DNA of 64,000 nucleotides, taken from NCBI GenBank assembly GCA_002221725.1, contig NJFT01000012.1:62001-126000 (forward strand), read 5' to 3'. Positions 13,016-23,597 of the stretch are shown in pieces. The position numbers and the translations under genes are program-made. This DNA comes from Scedosporium boydii. Taxonomy: Eukaryota > Ascomycota > Sordariomycetes > Microascales > Microascaceae. The notes beneath the pieces were generated by a model. It was given only the letters and a program-made list of their open reading frames with translations. It was not told where the DNA came from and did not search any database. Each line of letters starts with the position of its first letter. Position 1 is the first letter of the stretch.

Positions 13016-14430
13016 TAAGAGACTAACCTTTAAGAGAAGAAGTAAGATCTAGTTACTATAAAAGAAACTAGAAACTAGAGATCTCTAAATTAAAACTAAG
13101 TAAATAAATAATAAGTTAGATTATAAAAAGCTAGGACTATTTATTATTAAATAAAAGGTCTTAGAAGTTAATTATAAACTTAACTTACTAGAAACTATAA
13201 AATATAACTTAGTTTTTTATATTATACTTTTAAAACCTATATATAATAATATACTTATTAAAAAATTTATTAAAGTAAAAGTAAAAGAAGATAAGTAAGA
13301 AACTAAAAAGATCTTAAACTTTATAGTTAATAATAAGAAAGTTAAATACTTAATAAAATAAAAAAATTTTAAATATAGTAAAAATACTTAGGAACTTATT
13401 AAATATTATAAAGAGTACTATTAGAGAAAACTTAGAATATACTTAAAAGTAAGCTCTATAGCTACCGAAGGGCACTATAAGATAAGTTATAGAAAAGTTT
13501 AGTAAGAACTTTAAATATACTATAACTAGACTAAAAGTATTATTAGCTTTAAAGAAGAAGTAATAAAAGTAATTAGCCTAGCTAAGAGCTAAGTATAAAG
13601 TAATTATATAATTAGAGAATGGGCCTTAGATAGCTAAAAGACTAGTAAAGCTTTTAGAAAATAAAGAAAGGAGCTTAAAAATAATTTAAGATTATTTTCT
13701 AAGTTAAAGTCTTACTAGTAATTTTATAATTAAAATCTATTACTTTTATAACTAGACTTTAAATACTCTTTAACTTATAACTAAATAAAGAAGCTTATCT
13801 CTAACTAAGTCCCTTTATTACCTATAGATAATACTATTATAATTTTTTAGCTTCTACTTTAGTAAAAATATCTTCTTTATTTTAAAAATAACTAGTATAT
13901 ATACTATTTAAAAAAATAGTTATCTTTAAAACTATTTAGAACTTATAGACTATAGATATTTTATTTCTTTTAGAAAATACCTCTACTCTTTAAATAAGAC
14001 CTCTACTACTATAAGAACCTATTCTTATAATAAATAATTATATAATACTTCTCTAATAAATAGATAAGTTTAAATAAGCTTAATTTATTAGAAAACTACT
14101 TTCTCTAGACTCTATCTAATCTATTTAATATAAAGCTCTAAAATACTATATTAAGAAGTTAAAAAGAAGTACTACCTAAAATAAAGTCTTTAACTAATAT
14201 TAAATAATTAAAGATAAAAATAAGACCTTTCTTAATAATATCTCTAAAAAGTAAAAAATATAATAAGTTTTATATAAAGTTAATATTAAGCTTTAGAAGC
14301 TATAAAGATAATATATTACTATACTTCTAAATACTAAATTAAAAAATTTCTTTACCTTTATTAAATATAACTATTAATTTTCTAAGCTATAATATTAGAA
14401 GATATACTAAGTACTTAATTATTTTAAGTA
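13016..14430 (+). repeat. RIP-degraded gypsy family X, 5' (probably gag) part
   Basis: AT-rich sequence that is repeated at 20,461-20,623 joined to 23,008-23,597 and 24,203-24,480. In those copies it is interrupted by later insertions. The pol part of the same family is probably at 31,496-34,074, because 24,480-24,620 and 31,500-31,640 match. The sequence stops sharply at 14,430, where normal-composition DNA begins. No readable ORF. Confidence 0.55.
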
Positions 14431-14439
14431 AATAGGGAC

Positions 14440-14683
14440 ACGCTGCTCGCGCCGCAGGATCCTGCGGCACCGCCTATTAGCCCAATTCGTCTCACCGCCT
14501 TCGCCTTACCGAACCAAATTGTCCGCAGCTGGCGACCGCTGGCTATATAAATGCATCGTCTCCGACATACCACCTACTATACTCTCTACCTTTCCTCTTT
14601 CCCTCAAACACATCGACACACCTCATAACCCCTCAATCAACATGAGCGCCTTTTACGCAGCCCCCTTGACTCCTTCCTCTTGA
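14440..14683 (+). promoter_or_regulatory. Promoter-like stretch leading into an aborted 13-codon frame
   Basis: A TATATAA box at 14,544-14,550 is followed by a CT-rich stretch typical of fungal core promoters and by CATCGACACACC-type leader sequence. An ATG at 14,642 sits in the context CAATCAACATGAGC and opens a frame that ends at TGA after 13 codons (stop 14,681-14,683). It looks like the 5' end of a former gene or transposon whose remainder is lost or mutated. No protein family recognised. Confidence 0.35.
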
Positions 14684-15485
14684 CCTCCCCCTCTCTTATC
14701 CTGCATCGTGTCATAATCCTTGTTGTCCTCCTGTCTGCTTCTGTGTAGCCTGGTACTTTCCTCTGAGAGTGGGCTCACTAGAACCCACAGCATTTCACCG
14801 AGGAACTCCGATCGTAGATTCCGCTCACATGACTGGAGGATAGAACCTACTCAGCTCGATTCCTGGCTACATACCTTAAAGTCACACCACTGATTATACC
14901 CTAGCATGATGATCCCTACCATAAGTACTTTGTATTTAGCGGTAATCTGTTAATCTCCAGTCAGAGACAGGGAAGGAGATCAATACTCTTTTGCCTAGGT
15001 TCAACTAACTTAATCGACACGAATGTATGCACGAGAGTTTTGACCGGTTTCTCATAGGATGGACGAATGTCCTTTGGGAAACCTGTTGATAGTGCTAGTA
15101 TTACCGACGAGGACATCTGGGCAGCCTATTTTACTGCACGCAAATTCCTCCAAAATTCTAATAGGATGTCCACTTTTAGATTGTTATAATATTTCTCTCG
15201 CTTTAAAAGAGGGACTAACATAAGGAAGCTTAGGTTAAAGTATAAAGTGTATTTAAAGGCGTGTGGCTACAATCTAACACTTTCTCGTTTCCGGACTTTA
15301 TTAACTCTGTAGGTTAGGTGTTCGCATCCCGTCACTCTATTTGTATAGGTCTAGGAGCTTGGGGATCGATATCAAAATGTTGGATGTAGAAGAGTGGGTC
15401 AGAGGCATGGAGCACTTATGTATAAAATGCGTTCTCGCCAATGCGCGTACCAGGCTCTATTAGATTTCGTAGAGATATTTTTCTA
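14684..15485. other. Intergenic DNA of normal composition, no gene recognised
   Basis: About 800 bases of non-repetitive, moderately AT-rich DNA. No long open frame with convincing codon content, splice pattern or RNA fold was seen. Several short frames occur but resemble chance. Confidence 0.5.
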
Positions 15486-15790
15486 GTCTAGCAAGGAACA
15501 TTCTAAATCCCCGAAGAATTATCATAAGAGAAATTTCTTTAGTAGAGATTTTTCAATGTAGTAGAGTAGGCCTTGCTATCGAAATCTCCATAGTAAGGAA
15601 TATTCTAAGCCCTCGAACAATCGTCGTCAAAGAAATTTCTTTAGTAGAGAATTTTCAATGTTGTAGAGTAGACCTAGCTATCGAATTCTCTATAGCGAGG
15701 AATATTCTAAGTCCTCGAATAATCGTCATTGGAGATATTTCTCCGGTAGAGACTTCTCGACGTAGTCAGTGGACCTTGGCGGGGACTTTT
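15486..15790. repeat. Tandem repeat, 102-bp unit, about 2.9 copies
   Basis: The anchor motif (A/G)AGGAA(C/T)ATTCTAA recurs at 15,493, 15,595 and 15,697, exactly 102 bases apart. Each copy also contains TAGAGAxTTTTCAATG and CTATCGAA(A/T)TCTC. The copies differ by scattered substitutions, and the last is shortened and more divergent. No protein reading explains the period. Confidence 0.8.
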
Positions 15791-16640
15791 CTGGGCCCTA
15801 GAGCAGTCCCAACATAAGGCCCTCTTAGCGGGTTATATATTTCCTCCATCCCTCCTAATTTGGCATAAATTCGGTCGTTTAGTTCATGGAATGTGGAACA
15901 GAATCAAGTTGGGAGTATTGAGCACCAGCTGTACCGAAATCGAGATACGCGTATCTGCTCCCAATACAACCTACGACTGCGGCGGCGACAACATGGTGCG
16001 GAGCCAGCGTGGACAAAAAGGGGCCCCTTGTATAAATTCCGACGCTGTTAGAGTCACAGTTCGCCCGCTCATAACGTAACCCGACCTGCAAGACGCCTTA
16101 TTTGGGGAGCTGCAACTTGCGCACTTCTCGTCCCTACCACTTGGGATGTGAGCACCTTATCGGCTCGCCGCGCTGTTCAATATCCTTGCACTCACGCCTC
16201 TAAGTGCCGATCGTCGGAGTGATTATCCTTGATTGTAGGTTTGTCATTTCGAAAAGTCCGTTCTTCTAAGACAGGCGCTCCTCGCTAATCCAATCTAGGT
16301 AATATTGGTTCGGATCTTAGTCCTCGACAGGAAGTACTAAGACTGCTTGACGCGACCGAACAGCGGTCCGGACCGCTGTGAAACCACTCTGTCGACGGGT
16401 TTAGGCGAATCTATTGGTCAAATGGTCAAATTGTACTATCCCCAGTTCGTCTCTCAGCAAATTGTCTTCCCAAGGAATGAAGGTCATAAGCTGATGTCCC
16501 CATTTGGAATCTTTTCTACTCCGTAGACTACACAGCTTTCCCCGTTTAGGATGCGACGTGCTCAATATCCATCCTCACTAACACTGTCCCAACACAAGAT
16601 GACCTGGCATTTGACATGAAGTTTCTATTGTAGTTTTCGC
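15791..16640. other. Intergenic DNA with a 20-bp perfect palindrome
   Basis: No gene is supported; opposite-strand open frames at 15,879-16,091 overlap each other and look random. Positions 16,360-16,379 form a perfect inverted repeat, ACAGCGGTCC followed by its reverse complement, with no spacer. Confidence 0.5.
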
Positions 16641-16781
16641 ACCTCTTATGACCCCACTCCAACGATCTCCTCACAATTTCTCCGCAGCCCCCTGTTCACA
16701 TCCGCTCTCCCATGAAGGCTTCTCCAACAATCCATACCGTAAAGTGGTTTTCCTGGATCCTCACTCTTATCCTCTTTGGCC

Positions 16782-18837
16782 ATGACTGGCTCATCGCCGC
16801 CATCAGCGACCGCCACAGGCTCTAAATCCCCTCCCAAGTTCCCTCCCAGGTCCCCGTCCTCCCCTTCGGATGGCCCAGCCTCATCACCCAGAGTGACTGC
16901 CGCCGACGAATATATTGAAGTCGCTGAGGTGCGTCTATTTTATGGGCTGCGAAATACCGGTCTGCGTCTACATCCCTCATTTGTTCCCTAGTCTTTGAAT
17001 CTTGGTAGATTGCCAGTAAGAGTTGAGGTTTTAAATCTAGGGCTAAATCTGGGCTCTGCCGAAATCTTTCAACGTAGGATCGCATTGGCGACGAAGCCTT
17101 CGAGGAATCGCTGTAAGTCTATTACAGAACCGTCCAAAAGAAGCCTCACTCCGATACAATTTGTTGATCTACCTGTTCACGCATTTACTAATATTTCAAA
17201 CGCATAATAAACCGATCCCTTATTAATGGCAACGTCTAGGTCCACATTCACGGCCTCCTTGAGCTCCAGTGTCGTCGATTACCCCATCGAGCACGGACGG
17301 CGATACCATGCCTTCCGGAGGGACTGTACGTTTTGATGCCAATTCTATCTAATAAGACTATTTTGTTCAGTAATAGTGATGCTAACAAGCTCGCGCAGCT
17401 TATCTATTTCCTAATGATGAGGTGGGTTCTGATGACGTACCTACCATTTCTGCTTCGCGGCAACTCGAACAAACGGATATTTGAGAACTGCACCTAACTC
17501 ACCCACCTCTGTAATATATCGTAGCCCGAGCTCGCGCGCCTGAATCTTGTTCATTGCATGATGGTCCGCGCTATCGGCAACAAGCTCTACCTTGCCCCCC
17601 TGGACGATAAACCGCTGAACAAGGTTCTGGATATCGGTACTGGAACAGGAGCTTGTGAGTTGGACGTGTTCTTTTTCGCCTTCCCCTTCGTGTAAGTTTT
17701 GTTTTTCTCACCATCCGAGCGTGTTTAAAACAGGGGCCATCGAATTCGGCGACCTTCACGAAAACGCCGAGGTTCGTCTTCACTTGCTTCATCCCGTTTC
17801 CCCCCTTTTCTCCTCGTTTTTCTTTTTCCCTTTTCCCTCGAGGGAGGGAAGGGGCGGAGGGAGCAGTACGTGGTGCTCACATCGTCTCTACCTATTATTT
17901 AGGTGATCGGGTGCGACTTCAGCCCGGTCCAGCCCACTTGGTATGTACAAGAGCGACTTACTCTCTAATACTCGATTTCCTTCTGTAGTTTTTTCATGCT
18001 TGATAACCTAACAAACATGTCTATGGCTGGCTAACGTTCGATCTATGTAGGGTGCCCCCAAATGTCAAGTTCGAAGTCGACGACGTCGAGAGTGAATGGA
18101 CGTACAACTTCAAGTTCGACTTCATTTTCAGCCGCTACATGTCCGGCTCCATTGGAGACTGGCCCAAATTCGTCAATAACATATACGAGTAAGTCATGCA
18201 TACTCTACCACTTATTAATGCCGAGGGAGATCCCTGCTCCGGGTACCAAAGAGCTTTTCTCAATGAAAATTAAAAAAAAAAAGAAAAAAAAAAAAAAAAA
18301 AGAGGAAAAAAAAGAGGAAAAAAAAGGGAAAGGGGGGTTTCTGGGGAGAGAAAAAAGGGTGGGGGGATGGGGACATCTCGAGCTAACTGTGGAAATTTTG
18401 CTTCTTCCTGTTGCAGCAACCTAGCACCCGGCGGCTGGGCCGAGTTTCAAGATTACGACCTCCTCTGGACAGCCGACGACAAATCCTTCACCCCGGAGAA
18501 CGAGAGCGCTAAATGGAACTCGACTATCATCAACTCCCTCTCGGGCATCAACCGAGACGCCCGTCCCGGTCCCAAACTACGCAAGTACGCCGAGGACGCC
18601 GGCTTCGTCAATATCAAAGAGAAGGTCTTCAAGCTCCCCGTCGGGCCCTGGCCAAAGGACTCTGAGCTCAAGCAGCTGGGCATGATGAACTTGATCCAGT
18701 GCCTCGGCGGGCTTGAAGCTTTTACGCTGAAGGTTTATGGGATGTTGGGGTATGGAGAGGAGGAGATGATGGTTCTTCTTGCTCGTGTTCGCAAGGAACT
18801 GAAGAGTCGGAGTCAACATATTTACTATACTTTGTAA
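16782..18837 (+). CDS. LaeA-like SAM-dependent methyltransferase
   Basis: Nine exons splice in phase into a 351-residue protein: 16,782-16,928; 17,078-17,112; 17,240-17,325; 17,399-17,421; 17,525-17,654; 17,734-17,771; 17,903-17,940; 18,051-18,188; 18,417-18,837. The start is the first ATG in frame; a Pro/Ser-rich tail precedes the fold. Family landmarks are SSVVDYPIEHGRRYH, motif I VLDIGTGTG at residues 131-139 followed by AWAIEF, VIGCDFSPVQPTWVPPN, RYMSGSIGDW near 194-203, and LAPGGWAEFQD near 214-224. Related fungal proteins are SAM-dependent methyltransferases; LaeA itself controls secondary-metabolite genes from the nucleus. Whether this one is regulatory or modifies a small molecule cannot be told. 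It stands alone, with no biosynthetic neighbours, and shows no stop, frameshift or RIP damage although mutated repeats flank the island. Confidence 0.88.
18270..18370 (+). repeat. Purine-only A/G tract in intron 8 of the methyltransferase
   Basis: About 100 bases of almost pure A and G, with A-runs grading into G-runs, fill the middle of the longest intron (18,189-18,416, 228 bp; most others are 75-150 bp). It is probably a slippage-prone simple repeat. Confidence 0.7.
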
Positions 18838-19760
18838 GTTTCCTTTTCTCCTTTTTTCCCCTTTTTCACATCTCTTTTCTTCCCGTTTTTTTCTTCTCTT
18901 TTTTCGCCTTTTTTTCCCCTTCCTTTACTTTTTCCACTAATAAGAAATGGAAAATGATTGTTACAAGACTGCTGACTTTCCTTCCCCTCCGCCTCTTAAG
19001 CTACGTGGTATACGGCCAAAAACCGTAGGATTTGATAATTTACCTGGGCTCAATTAATTATTAGATTCTTATGATCACATTCTTTTCCCCCTTGAGACCT
19101 ATGAAAGGGACTGGCCGAAACTCGAAAAATCCAGGCCTGAAACATTTCGATAATAAAGACTACTGGGGAACCAAGATACGCGGACGCGCGGCAGGTCTAA
19201 CGCCCGCTCCAGAATACACTAGTTCTTGGAAATCAAGTTGTTACAGCCGCAGGTCGCCCACTCATAAACGTAAACCAGCCCTCAAATTCCACTATAGCAA
19301 CTAGGCACCATGACTAGGTGGTGCTGGGGTAGCTGACAGGCAGGTTCCCTAGGATAGCGGAGCTAGCTCAATAGCGTCACTTGCAAGACGGCCACCGGTT
19401 CTACGATTTACACTTGATCAAAAGGTCGAGATCAGGAATAGCAAGAGAGGCGTACTCATAAGTTGATATCCGGACTAGTTTTCACATTGCGACCTTGATC
19501 CTGCCCTCCGCGTGAAAGCGTCTGAGAAGCGGGGTCTCCTTCTGACGTGATAAGTTTGACACCCCGTCCGTATCGATTATGGAAACATTCCGTCGCCTTA
19601 TCAGAGAGGTCTTATTCGGAACTTTGAATTATATCGGCACGATCTTGCAAAAGCGAAAGAGTAGCCTTAATATGCTCTAGGTCTAAGTATGTAAAAGCGT
19701 CGATAGTCTTCTGATAGTTTTAGTTGCTTATTTGTCCTCTTATATAGCGAGAGCGTCCTT
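18838..19760. other. Downstream flank of the methyltransferase, no further gene
   Basis: A pyrimidine-rich stretch follows the stop (18,838-18,935), then about 800 bases of normal composition. A 77-codon open frame at 19,071-19,304 shows no family resemblance and no splice or promoter context. The island fades into AT-only DNA after about 19,760. Confidence 0.5.
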
Positions 19761-20460
19761 TAAAGATAAGCCGCTAAGTAGTAATAAGATTTTTTATAAT
19801 AGAAACTAAGAACTTATAGTTATAATTAGTTAAAATAATATTTTTAAATATATTATATTATTTTTAAATAAATTTTTATTAATATTAAAAGTAATTTAAA
19901 TATATTAATAAATACTAGCTTTTACTTTTTAAAGTTATATAAAGTATTTAATAATATTTTTAAAAATTAATATTTTTATAATTATAGCTTTTAATTACTT
20001 AATTAAATATAAAGTTTAAAATTAAATTATATACTTTTCTTTAATATTATATATTATTATATAATAATAAACTTAATTAATTTTAAATAAGTTTTTTTTA
20101 ATTATTAAACTTTTAATTTATTATTTTAACTTTTAAAAATAAATTTAAAAATTAATAATTATATTAATAATTAAATATTTATAATCTTTTAAAGTTTAAA
20201 ATATAATATTAGTTATATAATTATAAAAACTATAATAATTGATTTAATAAAAAATTTAAATATTAATATATTAATATATTTATATTTATTTAAGTTATTT
20301 TTATAATAAATTTATATTTAATAAATATTATTTTAAAATTATTTATATTATTTTAAAAATATTTTTATATAAACTAATTATAAATATTAAATTAAAACTT
20401 AATAAAATAATTTATATATTAAATAATATACTTATTATATTTTTATATACTATAAGGAAT
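19761..20460. other. AT desert
   Basis: About 700 bases made almost entirely of A and T. This is the extreme end of the RIP-like composition. No gene, motif or repeat boundary could be read. Confidence 0.6.
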
Positions 20461-20623
20461 ACTACTAAAGAGGACTCGGAATATATTTAAAGGCGAGCTC
20501 TATAACTACTAAAGAGTACTATAAAATTAGTTATAAAAAAAGTTTAATAAGAACTCTAAATATATTATAACTAGACTAAAAGTATTATTAGCTTTAAAAA
20601 AAAAATAATAAAAGTAATTAGCT
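20461..20623 (+). repeat. Gypsy family X segment, cut by an LTR element
   Basis: Matches 13,430-13,585 (ACTAGACTAAAAGTATTATT and surrounding bases) and continues at 23,008 after the inserted element. Confidence 0.6.
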
Positions 20624-21101
20624 ATAATAAGCTACGCTATATAAGGCTTCGGTAGCTACCTAAGCTAACTGCTAACTGTTGCCAGGCTAAGAAGGAGCTA
20701 TGACCTAGGTTATAAAAAAGGAGCTTCTGTGAGGGTTCTGCGAAGCAGTACTACTTGGCAGAGGCCTATGTATAGGAAGGTTTCGATAGAAAGGAAGAAG
20801 AGAAGAGGAAATCGATCGGAAAGGAGTCGGAGAAGATATACGCGTTGGTGCCGTTGCTGTAGTGCCGCCGTTCGGGGCGCCGGCTGGCCTGTGCCCGAAC
20901 CGTCACCGTGGCACCGGTGTGGCGGCGGCACCGGCGTAGCGGTCGGCTTGGGCTCTTGCCGAAGCCACACACGCGGCGCAGCCCGTCACAGCTTCTCATT
21001 TCTTTTCTCCTTTCTTATTTTTCTTCTTTTTTTCTTCTCTAGTTTAGTATTTTTGTTTAATGGCATCGTACTTGGTTGCATAACTACTTGGCCTCTTATA
21101 T
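20624..21101 (+). repeat. Left LTR of the small element, carrying a 265-bp insert
   Basis: Matches the right LTR through GCTAACTGCTAACTGTTGCC and GGAGCTT, then again from CATTTCTTTTC to CTTATAT. The part between is the inserted MITE-like sequence. Confidence 0.7.
20727..20991. mobile_element. MITE-like insert, 265 bp, GC-rich, terminal inverted repeats
   Basis: It begins CTGTGAGGG and ends CCCGTCACAG; the ends are imperfect inverted repeats (CTGTGAxGGG). CTT flanks it on both sides (20,724-20,726 and 20,992-20,994), consistent with a 3-bp target duplication; the other LTR has the empty site. Composition is very GC-rich in the middle (GCGGCGGCACCGG near 20,922), unlike the AT-rich LTR around it. 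Open frames through it are by-products of GC content. The superfamily is not identified. Confidence 0.65.
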
Positions 21102-21904
21102 TATACTAAACTTATTTTCTTTTTATATAGAGAGAAGAATCTTAAGAGTATGAAAGTTAAGGATTATAGAAATAGGAATATATAGTTTTTTTTTTAATAA
21201 TATTATAATAAGGAATTTAATAGGCTACTGTAGCTAACTAATGTAAAGCTTAACTTTTAAGTATAATTGAAATCCTGTAGATGTAGATTACTGAATTGAA
21301 ATAATAAGTTTCCTAACTATGTTAAGCTCTTCCTAAAGTTAAATGATTTAGTAATTATATCTGAGACTGGGATATCTAGTTGATATTGATATATGCAAAG
21401 CTCTAGATAGATGTCTTAGTAATTAGAGGGGTAGATATATAGCTATATATATTATATATATAACTACTTAGAAAGTTATGTCTAAGCCCTGGTCCTTCTT
21501 TTTATTTAGAGAGCTGAGCAAATAAGTAACTAGGACCCTACAAGTCTTCTTAAGTCCCTTAAGTATATCTATAATGATTTAAATAAAATGAAAAAAGCTA
21601 GCTAATAACTATATAAACTTTAATAAAAAATAAAGTTAATAATATTATATCTTTTAAAATTTAAATAAATATTATATAAAGTTAATATAGATATATATAG
21701 TCTAATAATATAAAGATTACTACTTTAGTTAGTAGATTAAATAAAGAAATAAAATAATAATTAAATAAGTAATTAAGCTTACTAACTAAATATAAGAACT
21801 TTATAAAAGTACTTTTATAATTAAGTTATTAGTATACTACTTAAAGTATTTCCCTAAGGGTAGTACTAGGAAATATAGATTAGGAATATATAAAAGTATT
21901 ATAG

Positions 21905-22410
21905 ATAGTTTGTCGGAGCCGGGCAGCACAACTAACAACACAAACAAGACTGTGCCGCCCACTCAAGAGAATAATCAGGAGTGGCTGAGAGCCACACCGC
22001 AAAGAAGAAATGGTCTAATGGTTGTCGGAATGGTCTGATGGTCAAGTAGGACGTCGAGAAGTAGATGATCAGTCGGAATCTGCATTGTGGGACATCACAT
22101 CCAAAGAAGAGAAGAGAAATGTAAAGATAGGAAAAGAAGTAATATTGAGAAAAGAATAGTAAAGAACGTCTACCACAACAACGCTCTGGCCGACAGGAAA
22201 TAACTGATCGCTCCCAATCGCGATGCTGTCCTTCGCCTGCTTCTGCGCCGTACTGCCCTCTCTAAGAACTAGTCTATAAAAGATGGGGGGCCATCATCCT
22301 TTTATGTGTAAGTGAGGTTCGGATGTGTGGTACATCGGGCTTCCGGTGGCGGCACCGATTAGCAATGTGGCGGCGCCGCCGCCAGTCGCCCTATATACTA
22401 ATATAATAGT
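21905..22410 (-). mobile_element. Solo LTR of the 11.8 kb gypsy family, with target-site duplication
   Basis: Positions 21,910-22,405 (496 bp) are the reverse complement of the LTR at 937-1,435. ATAGT occurs immediately on both sides (21,905-21,909 and 22,406-22,410), a perfect 5-bp duplication. This copy is much less mutated than its surroundings. Confidence 0.9.
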
Positions 22411-22797
22411 ACTATCTATATTATATAAAAAATGTTAATAATAGTATAATGTTAGAAAATGTATATAATATAACTTAAGGGACTATTAGGTCCATAACTA
22501 TAATCTCTAGTTCCTTAATCTATATTCTTTAAGAAATTTATTAAGGTTAAGGTTAAGATTAGAGTTAAGGTTAAGGAATAAGCTAGTTATAGAGAAAGCT
22601 ATAAAGATTAGAACTATAAGAATAAAAATAATAGTATAATAGATAAGGTAATCTATTTTAGATAATAATAGTAATTAGAAAGATTTAGGAATTAGACTTA
22701 GATAAAAGTATAATAGTAGTAATAATAAAGGTAGATTTTTAGATAAAATAAGATATTTATAGTACTATTATTTCTAATAAAGAAGGAGGGGAATAAT

Positions 22798-23007
22798 ATG
22801 ATGAGCTATGCTATATAAAGCTTTAGTAGCTACTTAAGCTAACTGCTAACTATTGCTAGGCTAGGAAGGAGCTATAACCTAGGTTATAGAAAAGGAGCTT
22901 TTTATTTCTTTTCTTTTCTTTTATTTTTTTTATTTTTTTTTTTTCTAGTTTAATATTTTTATTTAATAGTATCGTATTTAATTATATAACTACTCGACCC
23001 CTTATAT
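22798..23007 (+). repeat. Right LTR of the small element
   Basis: The 210-bp empty-site counterpart of the left LTR, beginning ATGATGAGC after the purine tract and ending CTTATAT before TAGCT. Confidence 0.7.
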
Positions 23008-23597
23008 TAGCTTAGCTAAGAGCTAAGAATAAAGTAATTATATGATTAAAAAATAGACTATAGATAGCTAAGAATATAGTAAAGCTTTTAAAAATTAAAG
23101 AAGTTTAAAAATAATTAAAAATTAATTCCTAAGCTAAAGTCTTACTAATAATTTTATAATTAGAATCTATTACCTTTATAATTAGACTCTAAATAATTTT
23201 CTAATTTATAATTATATAAAAAAGCTTATCTCTAATTAAGTTTTCTTATTACTTTTAAGTAATATTATTATAATTTTTTAGTTTTTTTTTTAATAAAAAT
23301 ATCTTCTCTATTTTAAAAATAATTAATATATATACTCTCTAAAAAAGTAATTATCTTTAAAACTATTTAAAACTTATAAATTATAGATATCTTATCTTTT
23401 TTAAAAAGTACTTTTACTTTTTAAGTAAGACCTCTACCCCTATCTCTACTAAGGTTTCCTCTTATTATAGAAAGCTATATAATATTTTTTTTTAATAAAT
23501 TAATAAACTTAAATAAGTTTAATCTACTAAAAAATACTTTAATTTAAATTATAATTAAATTATCTAATATAAAGCTTTAAAATATTATATAAAAAAG
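23008..23597 (+). repeat. Gypsy family X, continued
   Basis: Co-linear with 13,580-14,165. It is interrupted at 23,597 by a solo LTR (target duplication AAAAG) and resumes at 24,203. Confidence 0.6.

Larger units (their letters stand above)
20624..23007 (+). mobile_element. Small LTR element (possibly TRIM/LARD-like) with nested insertions
   Basis: Two direct LTRs (20,624-21,101 and 22,798-23,007) bound the element, and TAGCT flanks it on both sides (20,619-20,623 and 23,008-23,012). The family X sequence is continuous across it. A purine tract, GAAGGAGGGG, precedes the right LTR. The left LTR is 268 bp longer because of a MITE-like insert; the internal region holds a foreign solo LTR. After removing that, only about 1.2 kb of internal DNA remains and no Pol motif is readable, so the element looks non-autonomous. 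Confidence 0.7.

Noticed and set aside
15879..16091. Overlapping open frames on both strands (70 and 62 codons)
   Set aside because: They occupy the same bases in opposite directions, have no family resemblance and no splice or promoter context.
15950..19270. Short similarity (TCGCCCxCTCATA-ACGTAA) between 16,050 and 19,255, on both sides of the methyltransferase
   Set aside because: Only about 20 bases match clearly; it was too short to call flanking repeats or target duplications.
20729..21109. A 126-codon plus-strand frame and overlapping minus frames rich in Arg, Cys and Gly
   Set aside because: They lie across the GC-rich MITE-like insert and the adjoining LTR; the composition explains the open frame.
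22545..22590. Repeated TTAAGG motifs resembling a telomere repeat
   Set aside because: The unit is not TTAGGG, it is short and irregular, and it lies inside the LTR element's internal region.
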